Assembly: GCF_015477355.1 (NCBI RefSeq)
Contig: NZ_JADLRJ010000003.1
Location: 62,001-126,000, forward strand
Source of the DNA: Nocardia blacklockiae
GTDB taxonomy: Bacteria > Actinomycetota > Actinomycetes > Mycobacteriales > Mycobacteriaceae
DNA: 64,000 nt
Reading direction: 5' to 3'
Below the pieces are notes generated by a model. It had not been told where the DNA came from. It made no database searches and saw nothing but the letters and a program-made list of their open reading frames with translations. Position numbers and translations under genes: made by a program. Numbering within the stretch: position 1 is the first letter of the stretch; the number at the start of each line of letters is the position of its first letter. Below are positions 1 through 8,998 of the stretch, one piece after another.

Positions 1-707
1 ACGAGGCGCTGCGGCTCATCTCCGACATGACGTGGGGCCGCGGCTCGGTGATCGTCGGCGGCGGCACCGTGCCGATGATGATCGTGCTCGGCCTGGTGAT
101 GGGCGCGTCGGTCGCCGTGGAGTCCTTCACGATCCTCAACATGCTGGGCATGGGCCCGGTGACCGGCATCGTGTCGGCCTACGCCACCACCCGCGAACTC
201 GCGCCGATCGTGGCCGCGATCGGCTTCGCCGCCCAGGCCGGGTGCCGCATGACCGCCGAGATCGGCTCGATGCGCATCTCCGAGGAGATCGATGCCATCG
301 AGGCGCTCGGGCTGCGCTCGGTGCCGTTCGTGGTGACCACCCGGGTCATCGCCGGCGCCATCTCCATCGTGCCGACCTTCCTGATCGGGCTGATCCTGTC
401 GTATCTGGCCTGCCGCGGCCTGATCACGCTGGTGCACGGACAGTCCGCCGGCGTGTACGACCACTACTTCTTCCAGTTCGTCTCCGGCTTCGACGTCATC
501 GCCGCGGTGATCAAGGTGGCGATCTTCGCGACCGTGGTGATCCTCATCCACAGCTACTACGGGTTCTTCGCCACCGGCGGCCCCGAGGGCGTGGGCATCG
601 CCTCGGGCCGCGCGGTGCGGGCCTCTTCGGTGGCGATCGTCGCCATCGACATGGTCCTCACCCTCGTGCTGTGGGGTTTCAACGCGACGATCAGTTTCAC
701 GGGATAG
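1..707 (+). CDS. yrbEB: MlaE/YrbE-family permease, YrbEB type (5' partial)
   Basis: Integral membrane permease of the Mce lipid importer, working with the Mce proteins encoded just downstream and normally with a YrbEA partner that lies outside the window. The reading frame is open from base 3, before the first ATG at 27, so the N-terminus is missing; about 235 residues remain. Hydrophobic helices alternate with the conserved cytoplasmic stretch around MRISEEIDAIEALG, typical of the MlaE permease domain, which is followed by conserved V-P-F. It ends TAG three bases before mceA, so it heads the visible operon. Family assignment is secure; the B rather than A assignment rests on its position directly before mceA. 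The mce locus number cannot be told from the sequence. Confidence 0.9.
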   Translation, partial: EALRLISDMTWGRGSVIVGGGTVPMMIVLGLVMGASVAVESFTILNMLGMGPVTGIVSAYATTRELAPIVAAIGFAAQAGCRMTAEIGSMRISEEIDAIEALGLRSVPFVVTTRVIAGAISIVPTFLIGLILSYLACRGLITLVHGQSAGVYDHYFFQFVSGFDVIAAVIKVAIFATVVILIHSYYGFFATGGPEGVGIASGRAVRASSVAIVAIDMVLTLVLWGFNATISFTG

Positions 708-710
708 CGG

Positions 711-1736
711 ATGCCGAAGTACGGAATGCCCGGCGTGGCCGTGGACAAGAAGAGGTCGCTGCTGATCGGGGCGGTGGCGGTCGGCGTGGTCGTGGCCGTG
801 GTGGCGGCGGTGTCGCTGTACCGGGGCCTGCGCGCCGACGAGGGACTGCACATCGCGCTGCACACCGAGCAGATCGGCGACGGCGTGCTGGCCGGGACGC
901 CGGTGCGGGTGGACGGCGTCCAGGTCGGGACCGTCACCGAGATCACGCCCGACGAGCGCGGCACTCAGCGAATCTCGTTGCGGCTGGACCGCTCTCAGCT
1001 GTCCGGCATCGACGACAGCCTACGAGTGGACTACGCGCCCGCGAACCTGTTCGGCATCAGCGAGATCGAGCTGCGGCGCGGCACGGGCGGCGCTCCGCTG
1101 CGCGAGAACGGCACCGTCGATCTGACCGGACAGCGTTCCGCCGCGATCTTCGACGCCACCATGGGCAGCCTGCTGCGCAGTCTCTCGCAGACCGGCGACG
1201 CGGTGCTGACGCCGCAGCTGGCCACCGTGATCTCGCAGGTCTCCCGCGATGTCGAGGCCTTCACCCCGCTGGCGCAGGCCATGATCACCGTCGCGCAGAT
1301 CATCACCGACAACCAGAAGATGCCCAGTTCGGAGCTGGTCGGGCGGCTCGGCCCCGCCTTCGACGGCGGTGGCGAGTTCGCCGGGGCCACCATCCAGGTG
1401 CTCGACCTGATTCGCGATCTTCCACGGCTGCAAGACGATCGGGAATCCTTCGACGCGGGCGTCGGAGTACTGAACAACCGGTTGCTGCCCGGACTGGCGA
1501 CCTTCGCGGGCGTCGCCGGGGCGGAGCTGTCCGACACCACGAACATGCTGGCGCCCGTGCTGACCCTGCTGGGGCAGATGGTGCCGCGACCGCGGCAGTC
1601 GGGAGCCGAACTCTCGGAACTGTTGCGGCGCTTGCGCACGGCGATGCCCGACACTCCGGACGGCCCCGTCCTGAACACCGAGATCGACGTGCGCGGCGTG
1701 CCGGTCCTCGCACCGCTGCTGGGAGGTGCGCGATGA
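711..1736 (+). CDS. mceA: Mce-family substrate-binding protein, MceA position
   Basis: First of six consecutive Mce proteins that together are thought to form a periplasm-spanning conduit bringing lipids or sterols to the YrbE permeases. The 341-residue product has an N-terminal membrane anchor (about residues 16-36, LLIGAVAVGVVVAVVAAVSL), then the MlaD/Mce beta domain (about 44-120, with the G-x-P-V-R-V-D-G-V-Q-V-G core) and a long helical region. It is on the short side for MceA proteins. ATG at 711 lies four bases after the yrbEB stop codon begins its exit, and its own TGA overlaps the next start in ATGA, which points to translational coupling. Transported substrate cannot be inferred from the sequence. 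Confidence 0.9.
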   Translation: MPKYGMPGVAVDKKRSLLIGAVAVGVVVAVVAAVSLYRGLRADEGLHIALHTEQIGDGVLAGTPVRVDGVQVGTVTEITPDERGTQRISLRLDRSQLSGIDDSLRVDYAPANLFGISEIELRRGTGGAPLRENGTVDLTGQRSAAIFDATMGSLLRSLSQTGDAVLTPQLATVISQVSRDVEAFTPLAQAMITVAQIITDNQKMPSSELVGRLGPAFDGGGEFAGATIQVLDLIRDLPRLQDDRESFDAGVGVLNNRLLPGLATFAGVAGAELSDTTNMLAPVLTLLGQMVPRPRQSGAELSELLRRLRTAMPDTPDGPVLNTEIDVRGVPVLAPLLGGAR

Positions 1737-2731
1737 AGGTCGGGTCCGCCGCGTGGCGGCTGCTGGTGTTCGCGGGCGTGATGGTGGTGGTGCTCGCCCT
1801 GGTGTTCACCGCGATCAAGCGACCGGTGGCCGGCGACACCGAGGTGCACGACGCCCTGTTCACCGATGCCAACGGGCTCAAGGTCGGTGACGACGTGCGC
1901 ATGTTCGGCGTGCAGGTCGGCAAGGTCGAGGGCGTCGCGCTCGACGGCGCGCAGGCTCGAATTCACTTGTCGCTGAAGACCGATGCGCCGATCTACGACA
2001 ATTCCAAACTCGCCATCCGATACCAGAACCTCACCGGCCAGCGCTACATCGACCTGCAGCAGCCGCCGCAACCGGGCGCGCGGCTCGCCGCCGGAGCGAC
2101 CGTCGGCACCGAGAACACGGTGCCCTCGTTCGACGTCACCAGCATGTTCAACGGCCTGAAACCCGTGCTGGCCACCATTTCTCCCGAGGCGATCAACCAA
2201 TTCAGCGCCAGCATGGTCGCGCTGATCGAGGGCGACGGCAGCGGTGTCGGCCCGGCCCTGGACGCGATCGGCAAGCTGGCCTCCTACGTCGAGGACCGGC
2301 AGCAGGCCATCGGCACGCTGATCCGCAACATGTCCGACCTGTCGGACAAGGTCGGCGGCCGCGTGCACTACCTGGTGCCGCTCCTGGCCCGGCTCACCGA
2401 CATCTTCGAAGGGTTGCAGACCAATATCGGCGGGCTGGCGCAGTTCGCCATGGCCGCGCCGTCGGTACTGGGCCCGCTGGACAGCCTGTTCGACGCCCTC
2501 GGCCTGGGTACCGGCGACGACGTCGACGCCCTGATCCGCAACCTGTTCCCCGACCCGCAACAGGCGCTCGAGGTGCTCGACCGGCTGCCCGGCCTGCTGG
2601 CCGGACTCGACGCCGCCATTCCGAAGAACGTGGCGGGCTGGAAACCGCAGTGCTCCAAGGGACCCGCGGACGTGCCGGAGGTGTTCGGGGTGCTGATCGC
2701 CGGGCAGCAGGTGGCGATATGCGCGGGATGA
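1733..2731 (+). CDS. mceB: Mce-family protein, MceB position
   Basis: Second Mce subunit, 332 residues. The start at 1733 is fixed by the ATGA overlap with the mceA stop. One N-terminal transmembrane anchor (about residues 9-28) precedes an Mce domain (about 36-112; core GLKVGDDVRMFGVQVGKVEG) and a helical C-terminal half. It has no lipobox, so it should be anchored by its uncleaved helix on the outer face of the membrane. The gene ends in another overlapping start/stop with mceC. Role: a structural ring or tube component of the Mce importer, inferred from family and operon position. Confidence 0.9.
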   Translation: MKVGSAAWRLLVFAGVMVVVLALVFTAIKRPVAGDTEVHDALFTDANGLKVGDDVRMFGVQVGKVEGVALDGAQARIHLSLKTDAPIYDNSKLAIRYQNLTGQRYIDLQQPPQPGARLAAGATVGTENTVPSFDVTSMFNGLKPVLATISPEAINQFSASMVALIEGDGSGVGPALDAIGKLASYVEDRQQAIGTLIRNMSDLSDKVGGRVHYLVPLLARLTDIFEGLQTNIGGLAQFAMAAPSVLGPLDSLFDALGLGTGDDVDALIRNLFPDPQQALEVLDRLPGLLAGLDAAIPKNVAGWKPQCSKGPADVPEVFGVLIAGQQVAICAG

Positions 2732-3807
2732 GCTTCGGCCGCGGTGGTTTTCGCGCGCGGCTGGCACGGCTGCTGCCCGGTGAGCGCGCCGTGGCCGACG
2801 AGGCGACCCGGCACCGGCGCGAGATCCGTTACGGCATAGTCGGTGTCGTGCTGGTGGCGGCGCTCGCGATCGCCGCGGGCGTGCTGTACGTGGTGCCGTT
2901 CGGCAAGAAGACCTACACCGCGGAACTGGCGGAGGCGCAGTCGGTGAAGGCCGGCGACGACATCCGGGTGGCGGGCATTCCGGTCGGCACCGTGGAATCG
3001 CTGGAGCTGCACCCGGATCGGGTCCTGATGCGTTTCACCGTCGACTCGGAGGTGTTCGTCGGCGACGAATCTTCCCTGGACGTGCGGATGCTGACGATCG
3101 TCGGCGGCAACTACGTCGCACTGTTCCCCTCGGGCCGGGAACCCTTGGGCGACAAGCACATTCCGGTGGAGCGGGTGCGACTGCCCTACAGCCTGGTGCA
3201 GACCTTCCAGGACGCCGCGAAGCCGCTGCGCGACGTCGACGGAGACACCTTGCGGCGCAACCTGGCCGCGCTGGACACCTCGCTCGAGCAGGCGCCGGAT
3301 TCGCTGCGCACCACCCTCGACACCCTGGGCGCCTACATCGACGCGCTGAACCGGCAGCGCACCCAGGTGTCGAACGCCGTCGCCGTCGCCGACGAGTACG
3401 TGACCATGTACGACGGCGCCAAGACCGACCTCGGCCGGCTGATGGACAACGTGAACCTGATGGAGACCCTGCTCCTGGACAAGCGCGCGGAACTGCGCGA
3501 AGGGGTGCGCCTGCTGCGGGTGGTCGTGGACCGCGTCGCGGGACTGGCGCCGACCTGGGACACGGCGCTGAAGCCGAAGCTGCAACAGCTGTTCGACGCG
3601 CTGCCGCAGCTGGAGAACCTCGGTGACCAGCTCGAACCCGTGCTGGGATCGGTGCAGAGCCTGCAACAGAAGTTCGCCGAGCTGAGCGGCGGGGTCACCG
3701 TCGACCACTCCGATCAGGTGATCACCCCGCCCGCGGGTGTGGATCCGCTGGCCGTCACGCCGCCCGCTCCTCGGGTGTGCGTGCCGGTGCCGGGGAAGGA
3801 CTGCTGA
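2728..3807 (+). CDS. mceC: Mce-family protein, MceC position
   Basis: Third Mce subunit. I chose ATG 2728 because it forms the same ATGA overlap with the mceB stop seen at other junctions; an in-frame ATG at 2719 would add three residues. A basic N-terminus (about 35 residues) precedes the anchor helix IVGVVLVAALAIAAGVLYVV, then the Mce domain with the core SVKAGDDIRVAGIPVGTVES. A helical region follows, and the tail (last 30 residues) is rich in Pro and Ala and ends with two cysteines, as in many MceC proteins. Stop and next start share a base at 3807 (TGATG). Confidence 0.88.
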   Translation: MSFGRGGFRARLARLLPGERAVADEATRHRREIRYGIVGVVLVAALAIAAGVLYVVPFGKKTYTAELAEAQSVKAGDDIRVAGIPVGTVESLELHPDRVLMRFTVDSEVFVGDESSLDVRMLTIVGGNYVALFPSGREPLGDKHIPVERVRLPYSLVQTFQDAAKPLRDVDGDTLRRNLAALDTSLEQAPDSLRTTLDTLGAYIDALNRQRTQVSNAVAVADEYVTMYDGAKTDLGRLMDNVNLMETLLLDKRAELREGVRLLRVVVDRVAGLAPTWDTALKPKLQQLFDALPQLENLGDQLEPVLGSVQSLQQKFAELSGGVTVDHSDQVITPPAGVDPLAVTPPAPRVCVPVPGKDC

Positions 3808-4892
3808 TGCTGCACCGTGTGCTGGCGTCGCGCTGGCTGATGTCGATCGGGGGCGCGGCGGTGCTCGTCGCGCTGACCGTCGTCGGCTACGTCGTCGCGT
3901 TCGATCCGGCGAAGAAGACCGAGAGCTACTGCGCGATCATGCCCGACAGCATCGGGCTCTACCAGGGCAATCAGGTCACCATGCGCGGCATCCCGGTCGG
4001 CACCGTGACCTCGATCGCGCCGCAGGGCAATGCGGTGCGCGTGGAATTCGAGGTCGAGGCCGACAAGCCGGTGTACGCCGACGCCGGGGCCACCACCCTC
4101 GCCGACAGCATCGTCGCCGCGCGGCAATTGGCCGTGGTGTCCAGCGGCGCGAACACCGCGCGCTGGAATCCCGCGCAGTGCCTCACCAAGACGCTCACGC
4201 CCAAGAGCATCAGCGAGACGCTGAACGCGCTGGCCTCGCTGGCCTCGGAAATCCAAGGGCCGGACCCGAATTCGCCCGATGCCCTGGCGCGCGGACTGTC
4301 CGCGCTGGACTCCGCGACCCTCGGCACCGGGCCGCAGATCAACGCCATCGTGCGGCAGCTGAGCGGAGCCCTCGCCGCGCCCGACGCCGACATCGCGCAC
4401 CTGGTCGGGATCTTCGACGCCTTCGCGTCGGTGTCGCGGCAGGTGGAACAGCACTGGGGCGACCTGAAATCCATGCTCACCCGGCTGGCCCCGGTGCTGA
4501 ACCAGGCGACCGACGACCTGATCGGACCCGGCGCGCAGCTGTTCGACGGGCTGGCGCAGGTGGTGCCCATGCTCAACGACCTCACGACCCTCTTCGGTGA
4601 TCCGATCATGAAGACCCTCGACGCGACCGTCCCGCTGGTGAAGTTCCTGCGCGCACACGTGGGCTCGCTCGCCCAGGTGATCGGCATGACCCCGGTTCTC
4701 ACCCAGGCGTTCCGGTCGGTGGCGGGCGCGGGCATCTCCTACGCGCCGCCGAAAGTCGCTGTGTCGCAGGACAACGCGGAACAGGTCTGCGCGGCCGTGA
4801 ACGCGCTCGCGCCGGGACGCTGCGCCGCCGAGGGCGGTCTCGCGAAGGTCGACGCCGCAACCCTGGTCCTCGGATTGGCAGGTGCCCGATGA
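3807..4892 (+). CDS. mceD: Mce-family protein, MceD position
   Basis: Fourth Mce subunit, 361 residues. The ATG at 3807 uses the last base of the mceC stop codon. After a short N-terminus comes an anchor helix (about residues 9-31), then the Mce domain, which contains the conserved YQGNQVTMRGIPVGTV stretch, and a long helical region. Cysteines near residue 45 and in the tail (QVCAAVNALAPGRC) could form disulfides outside the membrane. Its TGA overlaps the start of the lipoprotein gene in ATGA. Assignment is by family and order. Confidence 0.88.
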   Translation: MLHRVLASRWLMSIGGAAVLVALTVVGYVVAFDPAKKTESYCAIMPDSIGLYQGNQVTMRGIPVGTVTSIAPQGNAVRVEFEVEADKPVYADAGATTLADSIVAARQLAVVSSGANTARWNPAQCLTKTLTPKSISETLNALASLASEIQGPDPNSPDALARGLSALDSATLGTGPQINAIVRQLSGALAAPDADIAHLVGIFDAFASVSRQVEQHWGDLKSMLTRLAPVLNQATDDLIGPGAQLFDGLAQVVPMLNDLTTLFGDPIMKTLDATVPLVKFLRAHVGSLAQVIGMTPVLTQAFRSVAGAGISYAPPKVAVSQDNAEQVCAAVNALAPGRCAAEGGLAKVDAATLVLGLAGAR

Positions 4893-5965
4893 ACATGCAG
4901 TTCCCGTGGGGGAGAAAGCGTCTGGTGGCGCTGGCGCTGGGGCTGGTCGCGGCACTGCCCGCGTCCGGGTGCGCGTTCGATCCCTCGTCGGTGCCCGTGC
5001 CGGGCACGTCGGTGGCCGGCCCCACCTACCACGTGCGGATCGAGTTCGCGAACGCGTTGAACCTGCCCGCGCGCGCCAAGATCATGGCCAACGGCGCGCA
5101 GGTGGGCACGGTTTCCGGTGTGTCCGTGGTGAATTCGGCACAGTCGGGCGGGCGCGGCGGCTACGTCGTGGTCGACGCCGACGTGTCGCGGTCGGTGCGG
5201 CTGCCCGTCGCCACGCGCGCGGAGCTGCGGCAGAACACGGTGCTCGGCGACATCCACGTCGCCTTGATCACGCCGACCGACGGATTCGCCACGCCGCTGT
5301 CCGACGGCGCGACCATTCCGCTGGCGCAGACGCGGCCGCCGGTCCAGCTGGAGGACACCATGGCCGCCATCGCCACGTTCACCCAGGGCGGCGCGGTGTC
5401 ACAACTGCAGGACACCATCGACAAGCTCAACGCGGTGCTGCCCGAAGACCCCGCGCGGACCGCGCAGATCTCGAAGACCATGGCCGGCGACGCCGTCGAC
5501 CTGGCCGCCCACCTCGACAGCGTCGACGCGCTGCTCGACGGTCTCGGCACCAACGCCCAAGTGCTGCACGACATCCGGCCCGAGCTGGACAACATCCTGA
5601 GCGGGAGGTCGGTGTCGGAGATGAACGGCATCGTCGCCTCCGTCGTCGGCGTGACCAAGATCTTCGACCTGCTCGGCCCGGTCGGCACCTCGCTCACCTG
5701 GCTGGGGCCGGTGCTGCAGGGCGCCGACGGTGCGGCGCAGGCGTTCCTGCCGCTGCTGGGCTCGTCCCGGCCGCTGGATCTGAGCCGGCCGTCCAACCTG
5801 CAGGCGCTGGTGTCGCTGCTGCGGGACAAGGTGATCCCGTTCTTCGAGCACGGCCCGAAGGTGAACGTGGTCGGTGTCGACACCGGTGCGGCACAAGCGG
5901 TTTCGGCGCAGGAACAGGCGGACCGGATCGTCGGGACGCTGCGGATGATCGGGGCGGTGCGATGA
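4889..5965 (+). CDS. mceE: Mce-family lipoprotein, MceE position (LprK-like)
   Basis: The fifth subunit of mce operons is characteristically a lipoprotein and this one fits: a basic N-terminus, a hydrophobic stretch, and the lipobox LPASGC with the acceptor at Cys28. It should therefore be diacylglyceryl-modified and cleaved before Cys28, unlike the helix-anchored subunits around it. The Mce domain follows (about residues 45-125, core NLPARAKIMANGAQVGTVSG) and then a helical region containing repeated L-D-L-type heptads. ATG 4889 overlaps the mceD stop, and its own stop overlaps mceF in ATGA. 358 residues. Confidence 0.9.
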   Translation: MNMQFPWGRKRLVALALGLVAALPASGCAFDPSSVPVPGTSVAGPTYHVRIEFANALNLPARAKIMANGAQVGTVSGVSVVNSAQSGGRGGYVVVDADVSRSVRLPVATRAELRQNTVLGDIHVALITPTDGFATPLSDGATIPLAQTRPPVQLEDTMAAIATFTQGGAVSQLQDTIDKLNAVLPEDPARTAQISKTMAGDAVDLAAHLDSVDALLDGLGTNAQVLHDIRPELDNILSGRSVSEMNGIVASVVGVTKIFDLLGPVGTSLTWLGPVLQGADGAAQAFLPLLGSSRPLDLSRPSNLQALVSLLRDKVIPFFEHGPKVNVVGVDTGAAQAVSAQEQADRIVGTLRMIGAVR

Positions 5966-6918
5966 GGGCGGGCGCGCTGGCCTCGCTCGGCGGCATCGCC
6001 GCCATCACCGTGCTCGGCGCGAGCTACCTGACCTTCGGTGTGGTGCGGGCCGATCCGTTCGCCGACTACACGCGGGCGACCATGGTGCTGGCCGACTCCG
6101 GCGGGCTGGGCGTCGATTCGCCGATCCTGTTGTCCGGCATCGAGGTCGGGCGCGTCACCGCCGTGCGCAAGACCGCCGCCGGCGTCGAGGTCGGACTCCG
6201 GGTGAGTGCCGACCGGGACGTGCCGACCGACAGCGTGGTCACCATCGAACACCTGTCCGCGCTCGGGGAGCCCTACGTCGAATTCCGGCCGAACACGGGC
6301 GCGGGACCGTACCTGCGCGACGGGCAGCGCCTGGAGAGCGCGAACGTCCGTACGCCGCTGTCGATCTCGCAGGTGGCGCGGCTGGTCACCGGGACCATGA
6401 ACCAGCTCGATCCGAAGGTGGTCGGCTCGCTCGTCAGCACCGCGGGACAGATCTTCGAGGGCACCGACGCCGCGATTCCGAACCTGGCCCGTTCGGGTGA
6501 CCTGCTCGCGGCGGCGATCATGAGCCGCAGCCCGCGAATCGCCGAGCTGCTCAACAGCTTTCAGGCCGCGGCCGCCGACATCGACTGGGCGGGACCGGCC
6601 ACCGCCGCCGCGGCGCCCGCGTTCGTGCGCTTCACCGAGACCCTGAACGAGCTGGTGGCCGCCGTCGGCCGGCTCGTCGACACGCAGCCGGCCACGGCGT
6701 ACACCGAGGGCAGCGGCCTGGTGCCGTTCCTGGACAAGCTCACCGCCGCCCTGAAGGAACTGGGGCCGGAGCTGAAGACCCTCGCCCCGGCGCTCGAACC
6801 GCTCGCGGACGCCGCCACCTCGGCCGCGCCGCGCATCGACATTTCCACCCTGATCACGCAGGCCCTCGACGACGTCGGCAGCGACGGCGCCGTGCGGGTG
6901 CGGGTCGACGTCAAGTGA
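5962..6918 (+). CDS. mceF: Mce-family protein, MceF position
   Basis: Last of the six Mce subunits, 318 residues, somewhat short for the class because it lacks the long C-terminal extension seen in many MceF proteins. The start at 5962 comes from the ATGA overlap with mceE. The N-terminal anchor runs over about residues 5-25; the Mce domain contains GGLGVDSPILLSGIEVGRV, and a helical part follows. The gene is followed after 10 bases by the Mce-associated protein, preceded by a strong AAGGAGGA ribosome site at about 6917-6924, so that gene has its own initiation signal within the same operon. Confidence 0.88.
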   Translation: MRAGALASLGGIAAITVLGASYLTFGVVRADPFADYTRATMVLADSGGLGVDSPILLSGIEVGRVTAVRKTAAGVEVGLRVSADRDVPTDSVVTIEHLSALGEPYVEFRPNTGAGPYLRDGQRLESANVRTPLSISQVARLVTGTMNQLDPKVVGSLVSTAGQIFEGTDAAIPNLARSGDLLAAAIMSRSPRIAELLNSFQAAAADIDWAGPATAAAAPAFVRFTETLNELVAAVGRLVDTQPATAYTEGSGLVPFLDKLTAALKELGPELKTLAPALEPLADAATSAAPRIDISTLITQALDDVGSDGAVRVRVDVK

Positions 6919-6928
6919 AGGAGGACCG

Positions 6929-7489
6929 ATGTCGAACGACAGTGGTACCGAACCGAATACCGCCGCCCGGACGGTGTCCGTGCGGGTCTCGACGGTGGCG
7001 ACCGCCGTCGCGGGGGTGGCGCTGATCGCGCTGGCCGCCGTGTTCGGCTCGCTGTGGCTGTCGGCGCGCGGCACCCTGCACGATCGCGACGCGCGGGCCG
7101 CCGACGACCGGCACGCCGAGCAGGTCGCCACCGACTACTCGGTCGGCGCGTCCACCATCGACTTCCAGGACGTGAACGCCTGGGTCGCCAAGCTCAAGGC
7201 CAACACCAGCCCGCAGCTGTCCACCAAGTTCGACGCCACCGCGCCGAAGCTGCAGGAGATCCTGGTGCCGCTGAAGTGGACCTCCAGCGCGACCCCGATC
7301 ACCGCCAAGGTCATGTCGAAGAACAACGGCGTCTACCAGGTGAACGTCTTCCTGAACGTAACCTCCACCAGTTCCCAGACGCCCGAGGGCGCACAGACCA
7401 CCGTCACCTACACCGTGGCCGTCGATCCGGGCAGCGGGTGGAAGGTCACCGACGTGGGCGGCATGAACGGGGCGCTGCCGAAGCAGTAG
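6929..7489 (+). CDS. Mce-associated membrane protein
   Basis: A 186-residue bitopic protein of the Mas type that closes many mce operons. A polar N-terminus of about 20 residues is followed by one transmembrane helix (about 22-46) and an exported domain of about 140 residues, which resembles the small alpha+beta fold (NTF2-like) seen in these proteins and ends VTDVGGMNGALPKQ. In mycobacteria such proteins stabilise Mce complexes, so a scaffolding role here is inferred from family and position. The start ATG lies five bases after an AAGGAGGA ribosome site. I see no signal peptide cleavage motif, so the helix is probably retained. Confidence 0.85.
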   Translation: MSNDSGTEPNTAARTVSVRVSTVATAVAGVALIALAAVFGSLWLSARGTLHDRDARAADDRHAEQVATDYSVGASTIDFQDVNAWVAKLKANTSPQLSTKFDATAPKLQEILVPLKWTSSATPITAKVMSKNNGVYQVNVFLNVTSTSSQTPEGAQTTVTYTVAVDPGSGWKVTDVGGMNGALPKQ

Positions 7490-7520
7490 CGGCGGCCGGG
7501 GGAGCCGGTAGGCTCGGGGC

Positions 7521-7817
7521 ATGACCACCCGGATCCGATCGGCCGCGCTGCTGGTGTGCGCGCTGGTCGGGTCCGCGCTGGCGGCCCTCGTGATGCCCGT
7601 CGGCGAGCCGAACGCGCTGGTGGCGGTGGGCGCCGCGGCGGTGGTGGCGCTGGCCGTGGTGGCCGCGCACACCGCGCGGGTCACCCTGATTCCGGCGGTC
7701 GCGCACGCCGGGCCGCCGGTCTCCGCGCAGCGTCGCCGCCGGGGATCGTTTCTGCGCCAGAGCAATCCGGACTCCGCGGGCCGGGCCCGGCCCAGGGCGC
7801 CGGGCAGCGAAGTGTGA
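7521..7817 (+). CDS. DUF6412-type small membrane protein
   Basis: A 98-residue protein with two predicted membrane helices (about 8-27 and 32-53) and a basic, disordered tail rich in Arg, Ser and Pro. It matches my memory of the DUF6412 family, which in Nocardia and relatives commonly precedes a YidC/Oxa1 insertase gene, as it does here with about 85 bases between them. No catalytic motif is visible. A role with the insertase, for example as a partner or small client, is only suggested by the neighbourhood. The start at 7521 follows a purine-rich stretch GGTAGGCTCGGGGC. Confidence 0.65.
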   Translation: MTTRIRSAALLVCALVGSALAALVMPVGEPNALVAVGAAAVVALAVVAAHTARVTLIPAVAHAGPPVSAQRRRRGSFLRQSNPDSAGRARPRAPGSEV

Positions 7818-7902
7818 TCGCGTCGTAGGACGCGGTCGGCCGTTTCGCTGATCCCGATTCCCTACGCCCCTTCGCGGGCGCCTCACAGTGAGGTGTCGTC
7901 CC

Positions 7903-8754
7903 ATGCTCGATTTCGTGTACTACCCCGTGTCCGCGGTGCTGTGGTTGTGGCACACCGGATTCGCCGCCCTGCTCGGCGCGGGCAGCAGCCTGGCCTGGGT
8001 GCTGGCGATCGTCCTGCTCGTCGTCACCGTGCGGGCGCTGCTGGTGCGGCCGTTCCTGGCGCAGGTGCGGTTCTCCCGGACCATGGCGATCCTGCAACCG
8101 CAGGTGCGCGCGTTGCAGGCGAAGTACGCCGACGACCGCGAGAAGCTGGTCGCGGAGACCCGGAAGCTGCAGCAGCAGCACAACTTCAGCCTGCTGCGCG
8201 GTTGCCTGCCGATGGTCGGCCAGCTGCTGCTGTTCCTCGGTCTCTACCACGTGCTGCGCTCGTTCGACCGCACCGGTCCCGTCTCGCAGGTGCCGCTGCT
8301 CGGCAATTCCACCTCGATGACCGCCGCCGAGAACGCGGCCACCGCCAACTACGTCTTCTCCCCGGACCAAGTGCGGTCCTTCCTGCAGGCCGAGCTCTTG
8401 GACGCACCGCTCTCGGCCACGCTCGCCACCTCCGGCGCCGCGCTGACAAGCGTTCTCACCGTGGTGATTCCGCTCGTTCTCGTCGCCGGCGTCGCCACCC
8501 ACCTCACCGCCCGCTCCGCCATCGCCCGCCAGCTCGAGACCACCCCCCAGACCCGCATCGTCAACTGGCTGACCCTCTGGGTCTTCCCCCTCGGCGCCGC
8601 CGTCGCGGGCATCCTCATGCCGGTGGGCATCCTCGTCTACTTCGCCACCAGCAACACCTGGACCTACGCCCAGCAACACCTGATCCACCGCCGCCTGGGC
8701 CCCCTCCCCACCCCCGAACCCGAAGCCCCCCACCACGAAACCGCCCCCGACTGA
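7903..8754 (+). CDS. yidC: YidC/Oxa1-family membrane protein insertase (paralogue)
   Basis: Inserts membrane proteins into the cytoplasmic membrane. The 283-residue product begins MLDFVYYPVSAVLW, the usual actinobacterial YidC start, and has the amphipathic segment (FSRTMAILQPQVRALQAKYADDR) followed by L-P-M-V-G-Q and the remaining helices near residues 190-255. I took ATG 7903 over the upstream GTG at 7888 because it has a GTGAGGTG ribosome site and the conserved N-terminus. The main cellular yidC normally sits beside rnpA and rpmH, absent here, so this is probably a second copy. The last 150 bases are strikingly C-rich and G-poor, giving a Pro/His tail. Confidence 0.85.
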   Translation: MLDFVYYPVSAVLWLWHTGFAALLGAGSSLAWVLAIVLLVVTVRALLVRPFLAQVRFSRTMAILQPQVRALQAKYADDREKLVAETRKLQQQHNFSLLRGCLPMVGQLLLFLGLYHVLRSFDRTGPVSQVPLLGNSTSMTAAENAATANYVFSPDQVRSFLQAELLDAPLSATLATSGAALTSVLTVVIPLVLVAGVATHLTARSAIARQLETTPQTRIVNWLTLWVFPLGAAVAGILMPVGILVYFATSNTWTYAQQHLIHRRLGPLPTPEPEAPHHETAPD

Positions 8755-8788
8755 AGCCCACCCACCCTCTCACCCCCGGCCCGCCCCC

Positions 8789-8870
8789 TGTCGTCCCGGC
8801 GCACCCCTCGTCATCCGGTGCGCGCCCTCGTCATTCCGGCGCGTGGCCCCTCGTCATCCCGGCATGCTTT
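8789..8870 (+). repeat. Four degenerate tandem copies of a TCGTCATYCCGGCGCG-like unit
   Basis: Just downstream of yidC, four imperfect units of about 20 bases occur in a row, each starting GTCGTC or TCGTCAT and continuing CCGG(C/T)(G/A)(C/T)G. The last unit merges into the left arm of the hairpin described next. The unit is therefore a partial copy of the hairpin arm. No reading frame uses the stretch. Confidence 0.6.
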
Positions 8871-8928
8871 TGGCCGGGATCCACACCCCCGGACGGGATT
8901 CCGGCCAAAAGCATGCCGGAATGACGAG
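8850..8928 (+). repeat. Long near-perfect inverted repeat (33-base arms)
   Basis: Arms at 8850-8882 and 8896-8928 pair over 33 positions with two mismatches, around a 13-base loop. The arm core is GGCATGCTTTTGGCCGGGAT and its complement. On the + strand one mismatch becomes G-U and the other C-A. It lies between yidC (+) and the - strand gene ending at 8999, so it could act as a bidirectional terminator. Its length and the fragments upstream suggest a dispersed palindromic element. A U-tract is absent. Confidence 0.75.
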
Positions 8929-8998
8929 ATCATCACAGCATGAGCCCGGGCATGCACCCGGAAGCCGGGGCGCAGGAGTCTGTGCCCCGGCCTTGTGC

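Noticed and set aside
4882-5961. Long frame through mceE in a second reading frame
   Set aside because: Arg/Gly-rich low-complexity translation is typical of a high-GC shadow frame; mceE in its own frame has lipobox and Mce domain.
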